A stretch of 44,141 nt of DNA from a virus. The translations under genes and the position numbers were made by a program. The stretch is taken from positions 5,314-49,454 of the IMG/VR virus record IMGVR_UViG_3300030060_002971, one strand, 5' to 3'. Shown in pieces: positions 36,818 to 43,712 of this stretch (positions are counted from its first letter, which is position 1; each line of letters opens with the position of its first letter). Below the pieces are notes generated by a model, which was not told the origin of the DNA, ran no database searches, and saw only the letters and a program-made list of their open reading frames with translations.

Positions 36818-38480
36818 AGATTCCGCCCGGAGAGCGCTTATTAACCCTGAAATTGCGTGTAGTTTTGCCAAAAACTGGCCCTGCACCACTTTTTTTGGCA
36901 GGAATATGCGTAGAACGGTTTACACTTACCGATGCGAACGTTGATTCTGGTGGTAACATACCCAAACAGGCATGTATTCCTATCACAGAGCTATCACAGT
37001 AGTCATCATGTTTACCATCTGGTGCAGATATTTTCTCTGTTTTATTTGCTGCATCCATCGTATATTCTAGGTTTACATGTTCTTTATACCACTTATTGAC
37101 TAGTTTTGCATCGTTTGGGGGTAGGTATTTAGGGTTTGGTACCTTAACTTGACCTTGTTGGACATATGACACGAGGTCTCTGTAGACCTGTGTTTTAGTA
37201 CCCTTCGGTCCTCCTGTAAATACGAAAGGTATAAAATGTATCTCTGCTTTAATACAGTCTACTCTTATATCTTGTTCAATAGCACCACCTATACCTGTAG
37301 CGTCAATAATTACTCTTTTAGCTCCAAAACTGGTAGCTACATCCATTATACGCTTACGTTGGTATGGTATATCATGTCCACCTGTCTTTGGTCCTATCTC
37401 TTCTAAGTAAATTAGATTCGCAATGCTACCTTCATCGTTTTTTTCATTGGCCCAAACACTTATAACAGTAGAATTGACAGATTTACCTATATCTACACCT
37501 ACAACACAGTTGGGATATTGTACACCATATTCAGCAAACTGTTGGTCGATAAAACAATTCTTAATCATTTCGGGGTTGAATATATTACTCGTTGATTCTA
37601 CAAACTGGCATTCATATTCTGTTCTCCAATATATAGAGTCTTCTCCCCATTCTGTCATCTTCTGTAACATATCTTCTTCATCATAAGGAGGTGCATAGGC
37701 TCTACCCTTCTTTACAGCATCTCTCCATGTAAAGTGTAATCTTTCAAACGTATCTTCATAATCCTCATCATAGAGATACCTATACATATGGTTCTCTTTG
37801 CTCTTTGGTGTTCCCAAGTTGATAAATGGAGCCCTGTTAGATAATATGGAAGGTTCTACATTATCGATAAATAGCTTATCATCAATCAATGGGCTTTCAT
37901 CTACTACTAAGAAAGTAGGGTGTTGTCCTCGTATTGCTTGTCCTTGATTAGAAGCAGCAATAGGGGCTCTACGTAGCACCGTACCTCCCTTCATTGTGAT
38001 ATTAGGCTTGTTATGGAATCTATAATGGGAAACTAAGCTCCCCAAGAACTCATTATCAGCAAAATGTCTATAACAATAGTTAAAGATAAGTGAAGCTTGG
38101 TCCTCAGATGGAGCCAATACAAATACTAAATCTCTAAATCTCTTAAAAAACATATATATAACCACAGCAACAGATAAAGCAAAGGACTTGCCACTACCAC
38201 GTGGAGCCAATATTGCTAGTTTTCTGTGTTTTGCGGGGTTACTGGACGGGTGTGTAAGACAAGCTACGACTATACGTTCTTGCAAAGGTCGTAGTTTAAG
38301 TGGTCTTCTTGCTTGGTCTATGAGATAAGATTCACAAAAGGCCCTAACAAGTAGGGTCATTCTCTTTTCATTTAATCTACATTTCTCAAAAACTTCTTCT
38401 AAAGCTCTAGAATCGTGGGCTAGTCGTCCACTAATCGCTGCGTTTAGTTTCTTCTGTTCGTTCTTCACTGGTATCGTCAT
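36816..38480 (-). CDS. terL: Terminase large subunit
   Basis: 554 residues. ATPase: Walker A APRGSGKS at 92-99, Walker B FLVVDE at 190-195. RNase H-like nuclease: GVDIGKS with Asp330, VIIDATG with Asp393, DGKHDDY with Asp492/493. This is the packaging motor and headful or cos nuclease. The start overlaps the upstream small gene by 50 bases; the stop lies inside the promoter of the portal gene. Confidence 0.96.
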   Translation of the reverse strand: MTIPVKNEQKKLNAAISGRLAHDSRALEEVFEKCRLNEKRMTLLVRAFCESYLIDQARRPLKLRPLQERIVVACLTHPSSNPAKHRKLAILAPRGSGKSFALSVAVVIYMFFKRFRDLVFVLAPSEDQASLIFNYCYRHFADNEFLGSLVSHYRFHNKPNITMKGGTVLRRAPIAASNQGQAIRGQHPTFLVVDESPLIDDKLFIDNVEPSILSNRAPFINLGTPKSKENHMYRYLYDEDYEDTFERLHFTWRDAVKKGRAYAPPYDEEDMLQKMTEWGEDSIYWRTEYECQFVESTSNIFNPEMIKNCFIDQQFAEYGVQYPNCVVGVDIGKSVNSTVISVWANEKNDEGSIANLIYLEEIGPKTGGHDIPYQRKRIMDVATSFGAKRVIIDATGIGGAIEQDIRVDCIKAEIHFIPFVFTGGPKGTKTQVYRDLVSYVQQGQVKVPNPKYLPPNDAKLVNKWYKEHVNLEYTMDAANKTEKISAPDGKHDDYCDSSVIGIHACLGMLPPESTFASVSVNRSTHIPAKKSGAGPVFGKTTRNFRVNKRSPGGI

Positions 38481-38769
38481 CTAATTCACTCAATATTGAC
38501 ATAAAGTTTTCTGTATTCTTTTCTGTAACAGTAGGAACTTCTATATTAAGAGCACGGAACTCAGTATGAATATCACGTACAATCTGGTTTCTTTGTCGCA
38601 GTAACTCTGTTCTCGCGTCAACATCCCGAATATGTATAGAAATTTCTTCCCAAAGCACGTCTTCAAGAGCAAGATTGCGTGCCAGAAGGCGGACAAGCTC
38701 TTTATGCCTTGCATATTCTGCTTCTCCTACCCTCTCGCGTAGACGCGTTTCGTATCCCTCGACGTCCAT
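38431..38769 (-). CDS. Putative terminase small subunit
   Basis: 112 residues, entirely helical, charged: YETRLRERVGEAEYARHKELVRLLARN, then LLRQRNQIVRDIHTEFRALN, then an acidic end. Directly upstream of and overlapping terL, the usual place of the DNA-recognition subunit. It has no clear helix-turn-helix that I can point to, so the call is by position and helical content. TAATG joins it to the upstream membrane-protein gene. Confidence 0.5.
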   Translation of the reverse strand: MDVEGYETRLRERVGEAEYARHKELVRLLARNLALEDVLWEEISIHIRDVDARTELLRQRNQIVRDIHTEFRALNIEVPTVTEKNTENFMSILSELDDDTSEERTEETKRSD

Positions 38770-39191
38770 TACTTGTTTTCATCGAGAGCAGCCTTAACTT
38801 TAGATTTAACTAAGCCAGCCAACTCGTCGTCCTTTTCGTCCCATGCTGTAACTAATACGTTACGGACTAAAGAATCTTTGACGTGTATTTTAGCTTGCTC
38901 ATCTAATTTGTCAAAGGCTTTCATCTGGGCTTTGGTTAGATTTTTGTCTAATAGGTCCATTAACTCAGCTTCGTTGTTCTTTAAGTATTTAAAGACTAAC
39001 GTTTTAACTGCTGGTACAGTATAAGCGATATAACCGCCCATACCCAATACTAGAGCTGCTAAAGCCATTAGTAATGGTTCGTCCATTAGAGTATCTAACA
39101 AACCTGATTCTTCTACAGTATCCAAGATAGCAGTGAGGTTACCCTCATTGGTTTCGTTGGTTGCTGTACTATTTGTTGTTTCGTTTGCCAT
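38769..39191 (-). CDS. Single-span membrane protein with sequon-rich N-terminus
   Basis: 140 residues. The first 20 residues hold four Asn-X-Ser/Thr sequons (NET, NST, NET, NLT). Residues about 40-62 are a transmembrane helix (LLMALAALVLGMGGYIAYTV). The remainder is a charged cytoplasmic-looking helix. The layout suggests an N-out protein glycosylated at its outside tip. Role unknown; a virion or cell-envelope protein is plausible. AGGTGA precedes the ATG and a promoter lies at 39227-39243. A membrane protein just upstream of the terminase genes is unusual. Confidence 0.6.
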   Translation of the reverse strand: MANETTNSTATNETNEGNLTAILDTVEESGLLDTLMDEPLLMALAALVLGMGGYIAYTVPAVKTLVFKYLKNNEAELMDLLDKNLTKAQMKAFDKLDEQAKIHVKDSLVRNVLVTAWDEKDDELAGLVKSKVKAALDENK

Positions 39192-39226
39192 AGGTATTCA
39201 CCTGTAATTATATAAACTGCTAGGAG

Positions 39227-39243
39227 TATATAAAGCTTTCGTT
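39227..39243 (-). promoter_or_regulatory. Archaeal BRE/TATA promoter
   Basis: AACGAAAGCTTTATATA on the - strand. Expected start near 39204, about 13 bases before the ATG at 39191. It lies directly downstream of the folded RNA at 39245-39308. Confidence 0.75.
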
Positions 39244-39244
39244 G

Positions 39245-39308
39245 TGTGGCCCCCAGAGACGCATATTGCGTAAGTATCCTGTGGGTTCGTGGTCTTGTGA
39301 GAGCCACA
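39245..39308 (-). ncRNA. Candidate small structured RNA or leader
   Basis: On the - strand TGTGGCTCTCA pairs with TGGGGGCCACA (11 bp, two G-U pairs), closing a loop that contains the hairpin ACGCA/TGCGT. The stem begins at 39308, where a transcript from the promoter at 39329 should start. The G-U pairs would be C-A mismatches on the other strand, so the folded strand is the transcribed one. No tRNA features were found. A 64-residue GTG-started ORF overlaps but is judged unlikely. Confidence 0.5.
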
Positions 39309-39328
39309 ATAATAATAGTGCGTAAGAC

Positions 39329-39345
39329 TATATAAAGCTTACGTT
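39329..39345 (-). promoter_or_regulatory. Archaeal BRE/TATA promoter for small RNA
   Basis: AACGTAAGCTTTATATA on the - strand, one base different from the common form. The predicted start is near 39306, the first base of the folded stem. It is 86-102 bp upstream of a second copy of the same promoter. Confidence 0.7.
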
Positions 39346-39347
39346 AA

Positions 39348-39737
39348 TTATTTCTTTTTTGTTGTTGTTTTGGCTATTGCTGACGATTCCATCTTATGTT
39401 CTTGTGATTGTGCGTTAGCTTCAATCATTTGAGCTTGTTTCTGACTTGCATCGTTATAATCAATAACTGCTTGTGCCTTTACCTTATAGAAAGCTGTTTT
39501 CTCTGCTTGTTCTTGTTTCCATACGTCAAGCGCATCTTTGATAATTAGAAGGGCTGGCCCACCTAATATAGCAATCAAAGTTGTATATGCTTCGATGTTC
39601 TCAAGAACTGCGGAGTTATTAAGTCCTGTGTGTATAACAAAACCTGCAAAACCTACCCATAGTAATACTAAAGGTACAGCTATCATAAACATAAAGATGT
39701 CGTTGAAAGTAATTCCTTCACTTGCTTCTTTACTCAT
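39348..39737 (-). CDS. Two-span membrane protein, holin-like
   Basis: 129 residues from ATG 39737, which has AGGAGG about 9 bases upstream. Two hydrophobic spans: MFMIAVPLVLLWVGFAGFVI and a second around TLIAILGGPALLIIKDAL. A long Gln/Ala/Lys tail follows (residues 80-129). An open frame extends this upstream to 201 residues with another hydrophobic helix, but that part overlaps a better-supported ORF (39742-39960). A small membrane protein with a charged tail is compatible with a holin; there is no lysis enzyme beside it to confirm this. Confidence 0.55.
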   Translation of the reverse strand: MSKEASEGITFNDIFMFMIAVPLVLLWVGFAGFVIHTGLNNSAVLENIEAYTTLIAILGGPALLIIKDALDVWKQEQAEKTAFYKVKAQAVIDYNDASQKQAQMIEANAQSQEHKMESSAIAKTTTKKK

Positions 39738-39741
39738 ATAT

Positions 39742-39960
39742 TCAGTCCTCCTTGTCTTCTTCTTCTTCTTTGGTTTGTCCTTCTTCACTAACTTTGGCGC
39801 GCTGTGAATCAGGGCTGCTAATCGTAATGGAGAAATTAATCTCCCTATCATCTGTTTCAACATGATGAATATAAGTATTACAGCAAGGGCGCACGCCATC
39901 ACTGCCATCGTCACAGCAACAAGTTCCAGAATAACTAACAGAATATCCATCATTTGTCAT
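39742..39960 (-). CDS. Small Cys-rich protein with acidic tail
   Basis: 72 residues: SGTCCCDDGSDG and VRPCCN near the N-terminus (five Cys), a beta-like middle (EINFSITISSPDS) and a Glu/Asp tail. GGAGGT lies about 5 bases from the ATG at 39960. Third codon positions are A/T-rich as in the rest of the genome, unlike the overlapping frame, so I prefer this one. The competing frame (start 39953) encodes a hydrophobic helix and continues into the next gene. Function unknown; it joins the list of Cys-cluster proteins in this virus. Confidence 0.55.
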   Translation of the reverse strand: MTNDGYSVSYSGTCCCDDGSDGVRPCCNTYIHHVETDDREINFSITISSPDSQRAKVSEEGQTKEEEEDKED

Positions 39961-40005
39961 CTGTTACCTCCTCTCCTATTGCTTCCAATAATTTTCTATA
40001 TCTCT

Positions 40006-41052
40006 TCATACTTCTAATACCCATCCACTTTCTTCTATGTCTCCGTTACCCCAATTTGTAGAGTAACCTACATATTCGTCTGTACCTTCTTCTTCATTAT
40101 ATCCGAAATAGTCACCATCTCCATCATAATCTGCATAATATGATACATAATAGACCCAGTAACCTTCGTGTATATCATCAAAATTATCTTCTAATGGTGT
40201 TTCAAACAGTTCATCATACTCAAACCAGTGTTCATCACCAAACCAGCCTGAAATATTGAAGAATACTTGTGTATAGACGTAATTATCATAATAAATTGAT
40301 TTGTTTCCGTTCTCATCTTCATCAACCATAATGTGTACCAAATCATAATACACCATTATAGGTAGAGGTTCTTCCTCATCATCACAGTTTGTATCGAAAT
40401 CCATAAAGAAATCTAAACTATGATTGGATGCTCTGGACACATTCCCATGAGAAAGACCGTTATATGCATACATATCAGTATGATTACAGTGATTTTCTTC
40501 ATTTTCGTAGTCACAAGAGCCATCATCTTCTGTAGCACGTTCGTTATAGTTGTTCGCATCTACGTCCATACAGCCATAGACGGTCTCATTTGTCTGTGTT
40601 TCGTTATTTCCAGTGCCATTTTGATTTAAAATGTTACATCGCCCATTGTCATGTGTCGCCTGAGGGTCATAATTAACCGCTTCAGGGTCCATACATCCAT
40701 AAACAATCACTACAAAATTACAACTTCCATCATCAAAAGTAGCTTTTGGGTTATAATTAGTGGCATTATCTTCTAAACAGCCACCAATTGGGCCAATATC
40801 CTCTTCTCCATTCAAAAATTCATGGATTATAGACATATTAGCGCCACCACTAAGAATTGCTAACATAACCACGGTGATTATAGTACCAATTTTCTTACCG
40901 ACTTGAGTTTCACCTATTTTATCAGCAGCTTTGCCAATAGTTTCAAAGAGTTTTTCTTCATCTTCTTCAGGTTTTTTTGGACCGCCAATTCCCAATATCT
41001 CTTTTTCTTCATCAGAGATTACAGAAATAGCTCCATAATCATCACGCGCCAT
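40006..41052 (-). CDS. Membrane-anchored surface protein with Cys repeats and many sequons
   Basis: 348 residues. The cytoplasmic N-terminus (1-54) is charged; one transmembrane helix follows at about 55-72 (IGTIITVVMLAILSGGANM). Three copies of a marine Cys repeat (GC-[ML]-[DE]...NY...A..D[DN]G[SR]C) lie at about 91-110, 118-138 and 160-180. About ten Asn-X-Ser/Thr sites follow the helix. The C-terminal half is very acidic and Tyr-rich, with a DYDGDGD calcium-binding-like loop. Such repeats are common in secreted proteins of marine bacteria and archaea. Likely a virion or host-surface glycoprotein. The promoter at 41076 starts transcription at the ATG, so it may be leaderless. Confidence 0.65.
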   Translation of the reverse strand: MARDDYGAISVISDEEKEILGIGGPKKPEEDEEKLFETIGKAADKIGETQVGKKIGTIITVVMLAILSGGANMSIIHEFLNGEEDIGPIGGCLEDNATNYNPKATFDDGSCNFVVIVYGCMDPEAVNYDPQATHDNGRCNILNQNGTGNNETQTNETVYGCMDVDANNYNERATEDDGSCDYENEENHCNHTDMYAYNGLSHGNVSRASNHSLDFFMDFDTNCDDEEEPLPIMVYYDLVHIMVDEDENGNKSIYYDNYVYTQVFFNISGWFGDEHWFEYDELFETPLEDNFDDIHEGYWVYYVSYYADYDGDGDYFGYNEEEGTDEYVGYSTNWGNGDIEESGWVLEV

Positions 41053-41075
41053 TGTTATACTTTATGCAGCGCTCC

Positions 41076-41092
41076 TATATAAAGCTTTCGCT
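41076..41092 (-). promoter_or_regulatory. Archaeal BRE/TATA promoter
   Basis: AGCGAAAGCTTTATATA on the - strand, overlapping the stop codon of the nuclease gene. Expected start near 41053, at the ATG of the surface protein. Confidence 0.8.
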
Positions 41093-42092
41093 AATCGTTG
41101 TCAGGCCAGACTGTATTCTTCTCTCCATCCTCGTATTGTGGCAGATTATCTACTAAATCATCATCAATTATAGCATTAACGGCCTTCACATTCTTTCTGG
41201 TTGTTGTTTTCTTGTACTTTGGTTTCCACTTTGGTAACTGTACGTCACATGGTCCTCCGTTTCCAACATAAAAAGAACACCATTTACATAGATTTTGAGG
41301 TTTTTGTTCATATTTATCTTCATCTTTCATCCTTTCTTTCAAACAATCGTGTACATACATGATAATTTCTTTAGCTTCATCCAAAACACCTTGATTTACC
41401 TTCACATAGAACGTGTCATCAAAGCGTAAATAGCTAACACCTACGAAATTTGGCATCTCTCCCATCTCTAAAGTGTACAAAAATGCGTAAATTATAAGCT
41501 GTCTGTAGTAATCTTCTGGTAGATATGGTCCATATCGCTTAGATGTCTTGTAATCCAGAAGAGTAGTCCCTCCATCGAAGTCGGAACAGACAGCATCCAC
41601 TATCCCAATAACAGCATAATCTTTGGATTTTACCCATTTTTCTGCATATTTAGGCGCTACAGAGTTCCATGCTTGCCATTTTGACTTATAAATCTTCCAA
41701 GTCACCATTTCGTTAAGCTTTTTATTGACAGAACCTACAAAATTTTGTAATAATTCTTGTGTTTCTACCTTCATAGCAGCCATTTCGTCCACGGTGTGTA
41801 ATTCATTTAGCCAAGTCTTACTGTCTATATCTTTAGCCCAACGTTCTTGGAACTGTTGTTCCATCCATTCTGCTGGGTCTCCCTTCTCCCAAGCCGTAAA
41901 ATTACGAAATTGCTTCTTAAAAAGGTCTTCTAGTACAGCATGCACTAAAGTTCCACGAAATAAATGGATTGTTTTCTTCTCAGGCATCTGAGCTATGTAC
42001 TTGTAATAGAATTCTCTAGGACATTTATGGTAAGTATTGATTTTTGAGGGACTTAACCTCATAAAACTAGGTTCCCAACCGTCTACTGCCAT
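41091..42092 (-). CDS. RecB/Cas4-like PD-(D/E)XK nuclease with Fe-S cysteines
   Basis: 333 residues. Motif LSPSKINTYHKCPREF (13-28) with Cys24, the nuclease core GIVDAVCSDF...TLLDYKTSKR, and the C-terminal CKWC...GGPC group. Four Cys in this layout (one before the nuclease, three after) are the Fe-S cluster ligands of RecB/AddB/Cas4 proteins. GGAGGA precedes the ATG at 42092, and the start overlaps the sulfotransferase gene by 10 bases. Role: DNA end processing or recombination; it need not be a CRISPR protein. Confidence 0.85.
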   Translation of the reverse strand: MAVDGWEPSFMRLSPSKINTYHKCPREFYYKYIAQMPEKKTIHLFRGTLVHAVLEDLFKKQFRNFTAWEKGDPAEWMEQQFQERWAKDIDSKTWLNELHTVDEMAAMKVETQELLQNFVGSVNKKLNEMVTWKIYKSKWQAWNSVAPKYAEKWVKSKDYAVIGIVDAVCSDFDGGTTLLDYKTSKRYGPYLPEDYYRQLIIYAFLYTLEMGEMPNFVGVSYLRFDDTFYVKVNQGVLDEAKEIIMYVHDCLKERMKDEDKYEQKPQNLCKWCSFYVGNGGPCDVQLPKWKPKYKKTTTRKNVKAVNAIIDDDLVDNLPQYEDGEKNTVWPDND

Positions 42093-42763
42093 GGTTCCTC
42101 CGTATATGGGTTAATTTTTGGGTCATATCCCCATAGAATAAAGTCATCTTTATATAATATCTCAATTTGCTTTACAATCTCCATGTCTGTATAGTACAAA
42201 TTCCAGTTCTTTAACTCATAACGCCTACCTTCATTGGTATTGTGATGTGAATTCACGACTGATTTGTCCTTTCCCCACTCTTCGAGACGTAAAAATTCAT
42301 GTTTCTTAAGTAAATCATCACATCTTTCGCTACCGAAACTTCTAGAATCGTCTAAATAGTTAACAAAAGAGGTCTGAGTTCTAAAACAAGCTGTTATTCC
42401 ATCTTCACCTTCAAATCTCATTCCTTCTGTACCGTGGTCTCTAAACAAATCTTGATATTGTATAGCATTATACCACATTTGGAATGTAACATCGTCATCT
42501 AATAACGCAACTCCATTAACTTTGGAATGATTATCATGACGTTTTCCATATTCGAACGCTGATACAGCACGCGTATATGGGTTTCTACCTAAAAATTGGG
42601 CTGTGTAATCTATACCCTGCTTGATATAGTTTCTATACTCTATCAAAGGAACGTGGTCCTTACGGCTCAATGTGTCATCTTTGCTTAATAAATGTGCATA
42701 CATTGCAGAACTACCGCATTTAGGTATCTCAGGCACTATAAGGCCAAGCTCATGACTAATCAT
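42083..42763 (-). CDS. PAPS-dependent sulfotransferase
   Basis: 226 residues. The 5'-PSB loop is IPKCGSSA at 13-20, and the 3'-PB motif RNPYTRAVSAF spans 60-70. Both are signatures of membrane/Golgi-type sulfotransferases (Sulfotransfer_2). GGAGG lies 8 bases upstream of the ATG. It should transfer sulfate from PAPS to a hydroxyl or amine, likely a glycan or small molecule. It lies in a promoter unit with an NTP pyrophosphatase and a nuclease. The PAPS-binding lysine of the family is present at position 15. Confidence 0.85.
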   Translation of the reverse strand: MISHELGLIVPEIPKCGSSAMYAHLLSKDDTLSRKDHVPLIEYRNYIKQGIDYTAQFLGRNPYTRAVSAFEYGKRHDNHSKVNGVALLDDDVTFQMWYNAIQYQDLFRDHGTEGMRFEGEDGITACFRTQTSFVNYLDDSRSFGSERCDDLLKKHEFLRLEEWGKDKSVVNSHHNTNEGRRYELKNWNLYYTDMEIVKQIEILYKDDFILWGYDPKINPYTEEPWQ

Positions 42764-43061
42764 ACTTGATTCCTCCTATAGTGTATTCTTTAGGCTCTAT
42801 TGAAGCTCCCCCTCTGGCTATTTTGAGAAGGATTAGATAACCTATTAAGTCATCTAGAGTGTCTTCTGTTGCGTCATTGAGCCCTTTATTGCGTATTCGA
42901 GCCAATTTATCATCTATTCGAGCCATTATTGCTTCTGCTGCATTGAGCTTAGAAAATACTCCTAAGGGCTGTAATGCACTATTGCCATAATTGGCATTCT
43001 TCTCTAAGAGAAGTGTTTTAATGTCTTCACATGTCTTTGCTATTTTTGCTGTTGTTGTCAT
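42756..43061 (-). CDS. MazG/DUF1599-like NTP-pyrophosphatase-type protein
   Basis: 101 residues from ATG 43061; a GTG three codons upstream also fits. Elements: NANYGNSALQPLGVFSK, then IMARIDDKLARIRN, then TEDTLDDLIGYLILLKIARG. The pattern KNA-Y-G-(N/S), RIDDK, DTL-DL--Y--L matches DUF1599/all-alpha NTP pyrophosphohydrolases that in phages clean or modify nucleotide pools. The acidic residues in these three elements are the likely metal ligands. Predicted start of the transcript is near 43062, so the message is leaderless or nearly so. Confidence 0.7.
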   Translation of the reverse strand: MTTTAKIAKTCEDIKTLLLEKNANYGNSALQPLGVFSKLNAAEAIMARIDDKLARIRNKGLNDATEDTLDDLIGYLILLKIARGGASIEPKEYTIGGIKYD

Positions 43062-43084
43062 TACTATCACAAATGTAGCAGGGG

Positions 43085-43101
43085 TATATAAAGCTTGTGT
43101 C
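43085..43101 (-). promoter_or_regulatory. Archaeal BRE/TATA promoter
   Basis: GACACAAGCTTTATATA on the - strand, a variant of the consensus in the sequence 5' of AAGCTT. Expected start near 43062, at the ATG of the pyrophosphatase-like gene. Confidence 0.7.
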
Positions 43102-43304
43102 CTTTGATACCACTGTATGCTTCTAAAGTGTAATGCTATATTATACTATATAGCTTAATATAGTAGTGCTCCACTGGTACTATCTAGTTAGACTTAATAT
43201 AACTACTTTCAAAATTTCCTCGATTTGTTTATACCCCTAGACGATGATATTGACACTGTCGTTCCTATATTTTAGACGGGGGGGTATGTAGATAAAACCA
43301 ACAC
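43102..43304 (+). other. AT-rich intergenic region with two inverted repeats
   Basis: Non-coding region between divergent promoters. An 8-bp arm pair CTATATTA (43136-43143) and TAATATAG (43156-43163) is separated by 12 bases. A second, wider pair ATACCCC (43231-43237) and GGGGTAT (43281-43287) is separated by 43 bases. No ORF was seen. It may be a regulatory hub or an origin. Confidence 0.4.
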
Positions 43305-43318
43305 AAAGCTTATATATG
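43305..43318 (+). promoter_or_regulatory. TATA promoter for micro-ORFs
   Basis: AAAGCTTATATATG, expected start near 43339, about 11 bases before the ATG at 43350. It faces the - strand promoter at 43085 across an AT-rich intergenic region. Confidence 0.65.
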
Positions 43319-43349
43319 CGGGGCGCGTGGGTTACTAGAGGTAAAGAAT

Positions 43350-43454
43350 ATGAAACAAACTCGAACTAAAATGGCATCCGCAATGCTTGCAAAGCTTAAG
43401 GCAATGCAAGCCATCAACTTGGCCAAGAACCGCCAAGGGGGTAGCGGAGCTTAA
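43350..43454 (+). CDS. 34-residue basic amphipathic peptide
   Basis: MKQTRTKMASAMLAKLKAM followed by QAINLAKNRQGGSGA. GAGGT lies about 8 bases before the ATG and a promoter sits 35-45 bp upstream. The repeated K/A/M heptads predict an amphipathic helix, with a Gly-rich end. Function unknown; it might bind RNA, DNA or the membrane. The support is a good promoter and ribosome site, not homology. Confidence 0.45.
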   Translation: MKQTRTKMASAMLAKLKAMQAINLAKNRQGGSGA

Positions 43455-43500
43455 AGTGCAATATATAAAGGCCCTCGATGCTTATATAGTAATTTGAGGC

Positions 43501-43514
43501 AAACCTTTATATAC
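43501..43514 (+). promoter_or_regulatory. TATA promoter
   Basis: AAACCTTTATATAC, close to the element before the reductase. Expected start near 43535, about 12 bases before the ATG at 43547. A weaker CTTATATA lies at 43483. It may also initiate the structured RNA downstream. Confidence 0.6.
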
Positions 43515-43546
43515 TTTGTCGTTAGAGTTAGAATAGAGGAAAAGAC

Positions 43547-43651
43547 ATGGGTAAATTTAGAACCGGTGGTGGAAGGCGCCACATAGCAAGCAAAGACGCA
43601 CGCTTACTTTGGAAGCAAGTAAAACAAATGAGGAGGTTATTACATGGATAA
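43547..43651 (+). CDS. 34-residue basic peptide
   Basis: MGKFRTGGGRRHIASKDARL then LWKQVKQMRRLLHG. GAGG lies a few bases before the ATG, and a TATA box 35-45 bp upstream. It is 30% Arg/Lys, suggesting nucleic-acid binding. Its stop overlaps the next ORF start (ATGGATAA). Confidence 0.4.
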   Translation: MGKFRTGGGRRHIASKDARLLWKQVKQMRRLLHG

Positions 43652-43712
43652 GTATCAATCATCCTTACTAACATGGTTAGTAGGGGTATCATTCGCAACT
43701 AGAAAATTGTAA
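43644..43712 (+). CDS. 22-residue hydrophobic peptide
   Basis: The ORF encodes MDKYQSSLLTWLVGVSFATR, then KL. AGGAGGT lies about 6 bases before the ATG, the best ribosome site in this region. The middle is hydrophobic enough for a short membrane helix. Its 3' part is also one arm of a predicted stem (43683-43689 with 43712-43718), so it may instead be the 5' edge of the structured RNA. Confidence 0.35.
   Translation: MDKYQSSLLTWLVGVSFATRKL

Noticed and set aside
39113-39307. 64-residue GTG-started ORF overlapping two promoters
   Set aside because: It runs through a consensus promoter and into the next gene in another frame; a structured RNA fits the promoter position better.
39245-39308. 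A tRNA
   Set aside because: Terminal stem and length are superficially tRNA-like, but no D or T arm and no anticodon arm can be drawn.
41091-42092. CRISPR Cas4
   Set aside because: Motifs match the general RecB/Cas4 nuclease group, but no CRISPR array or other cas gene is present.
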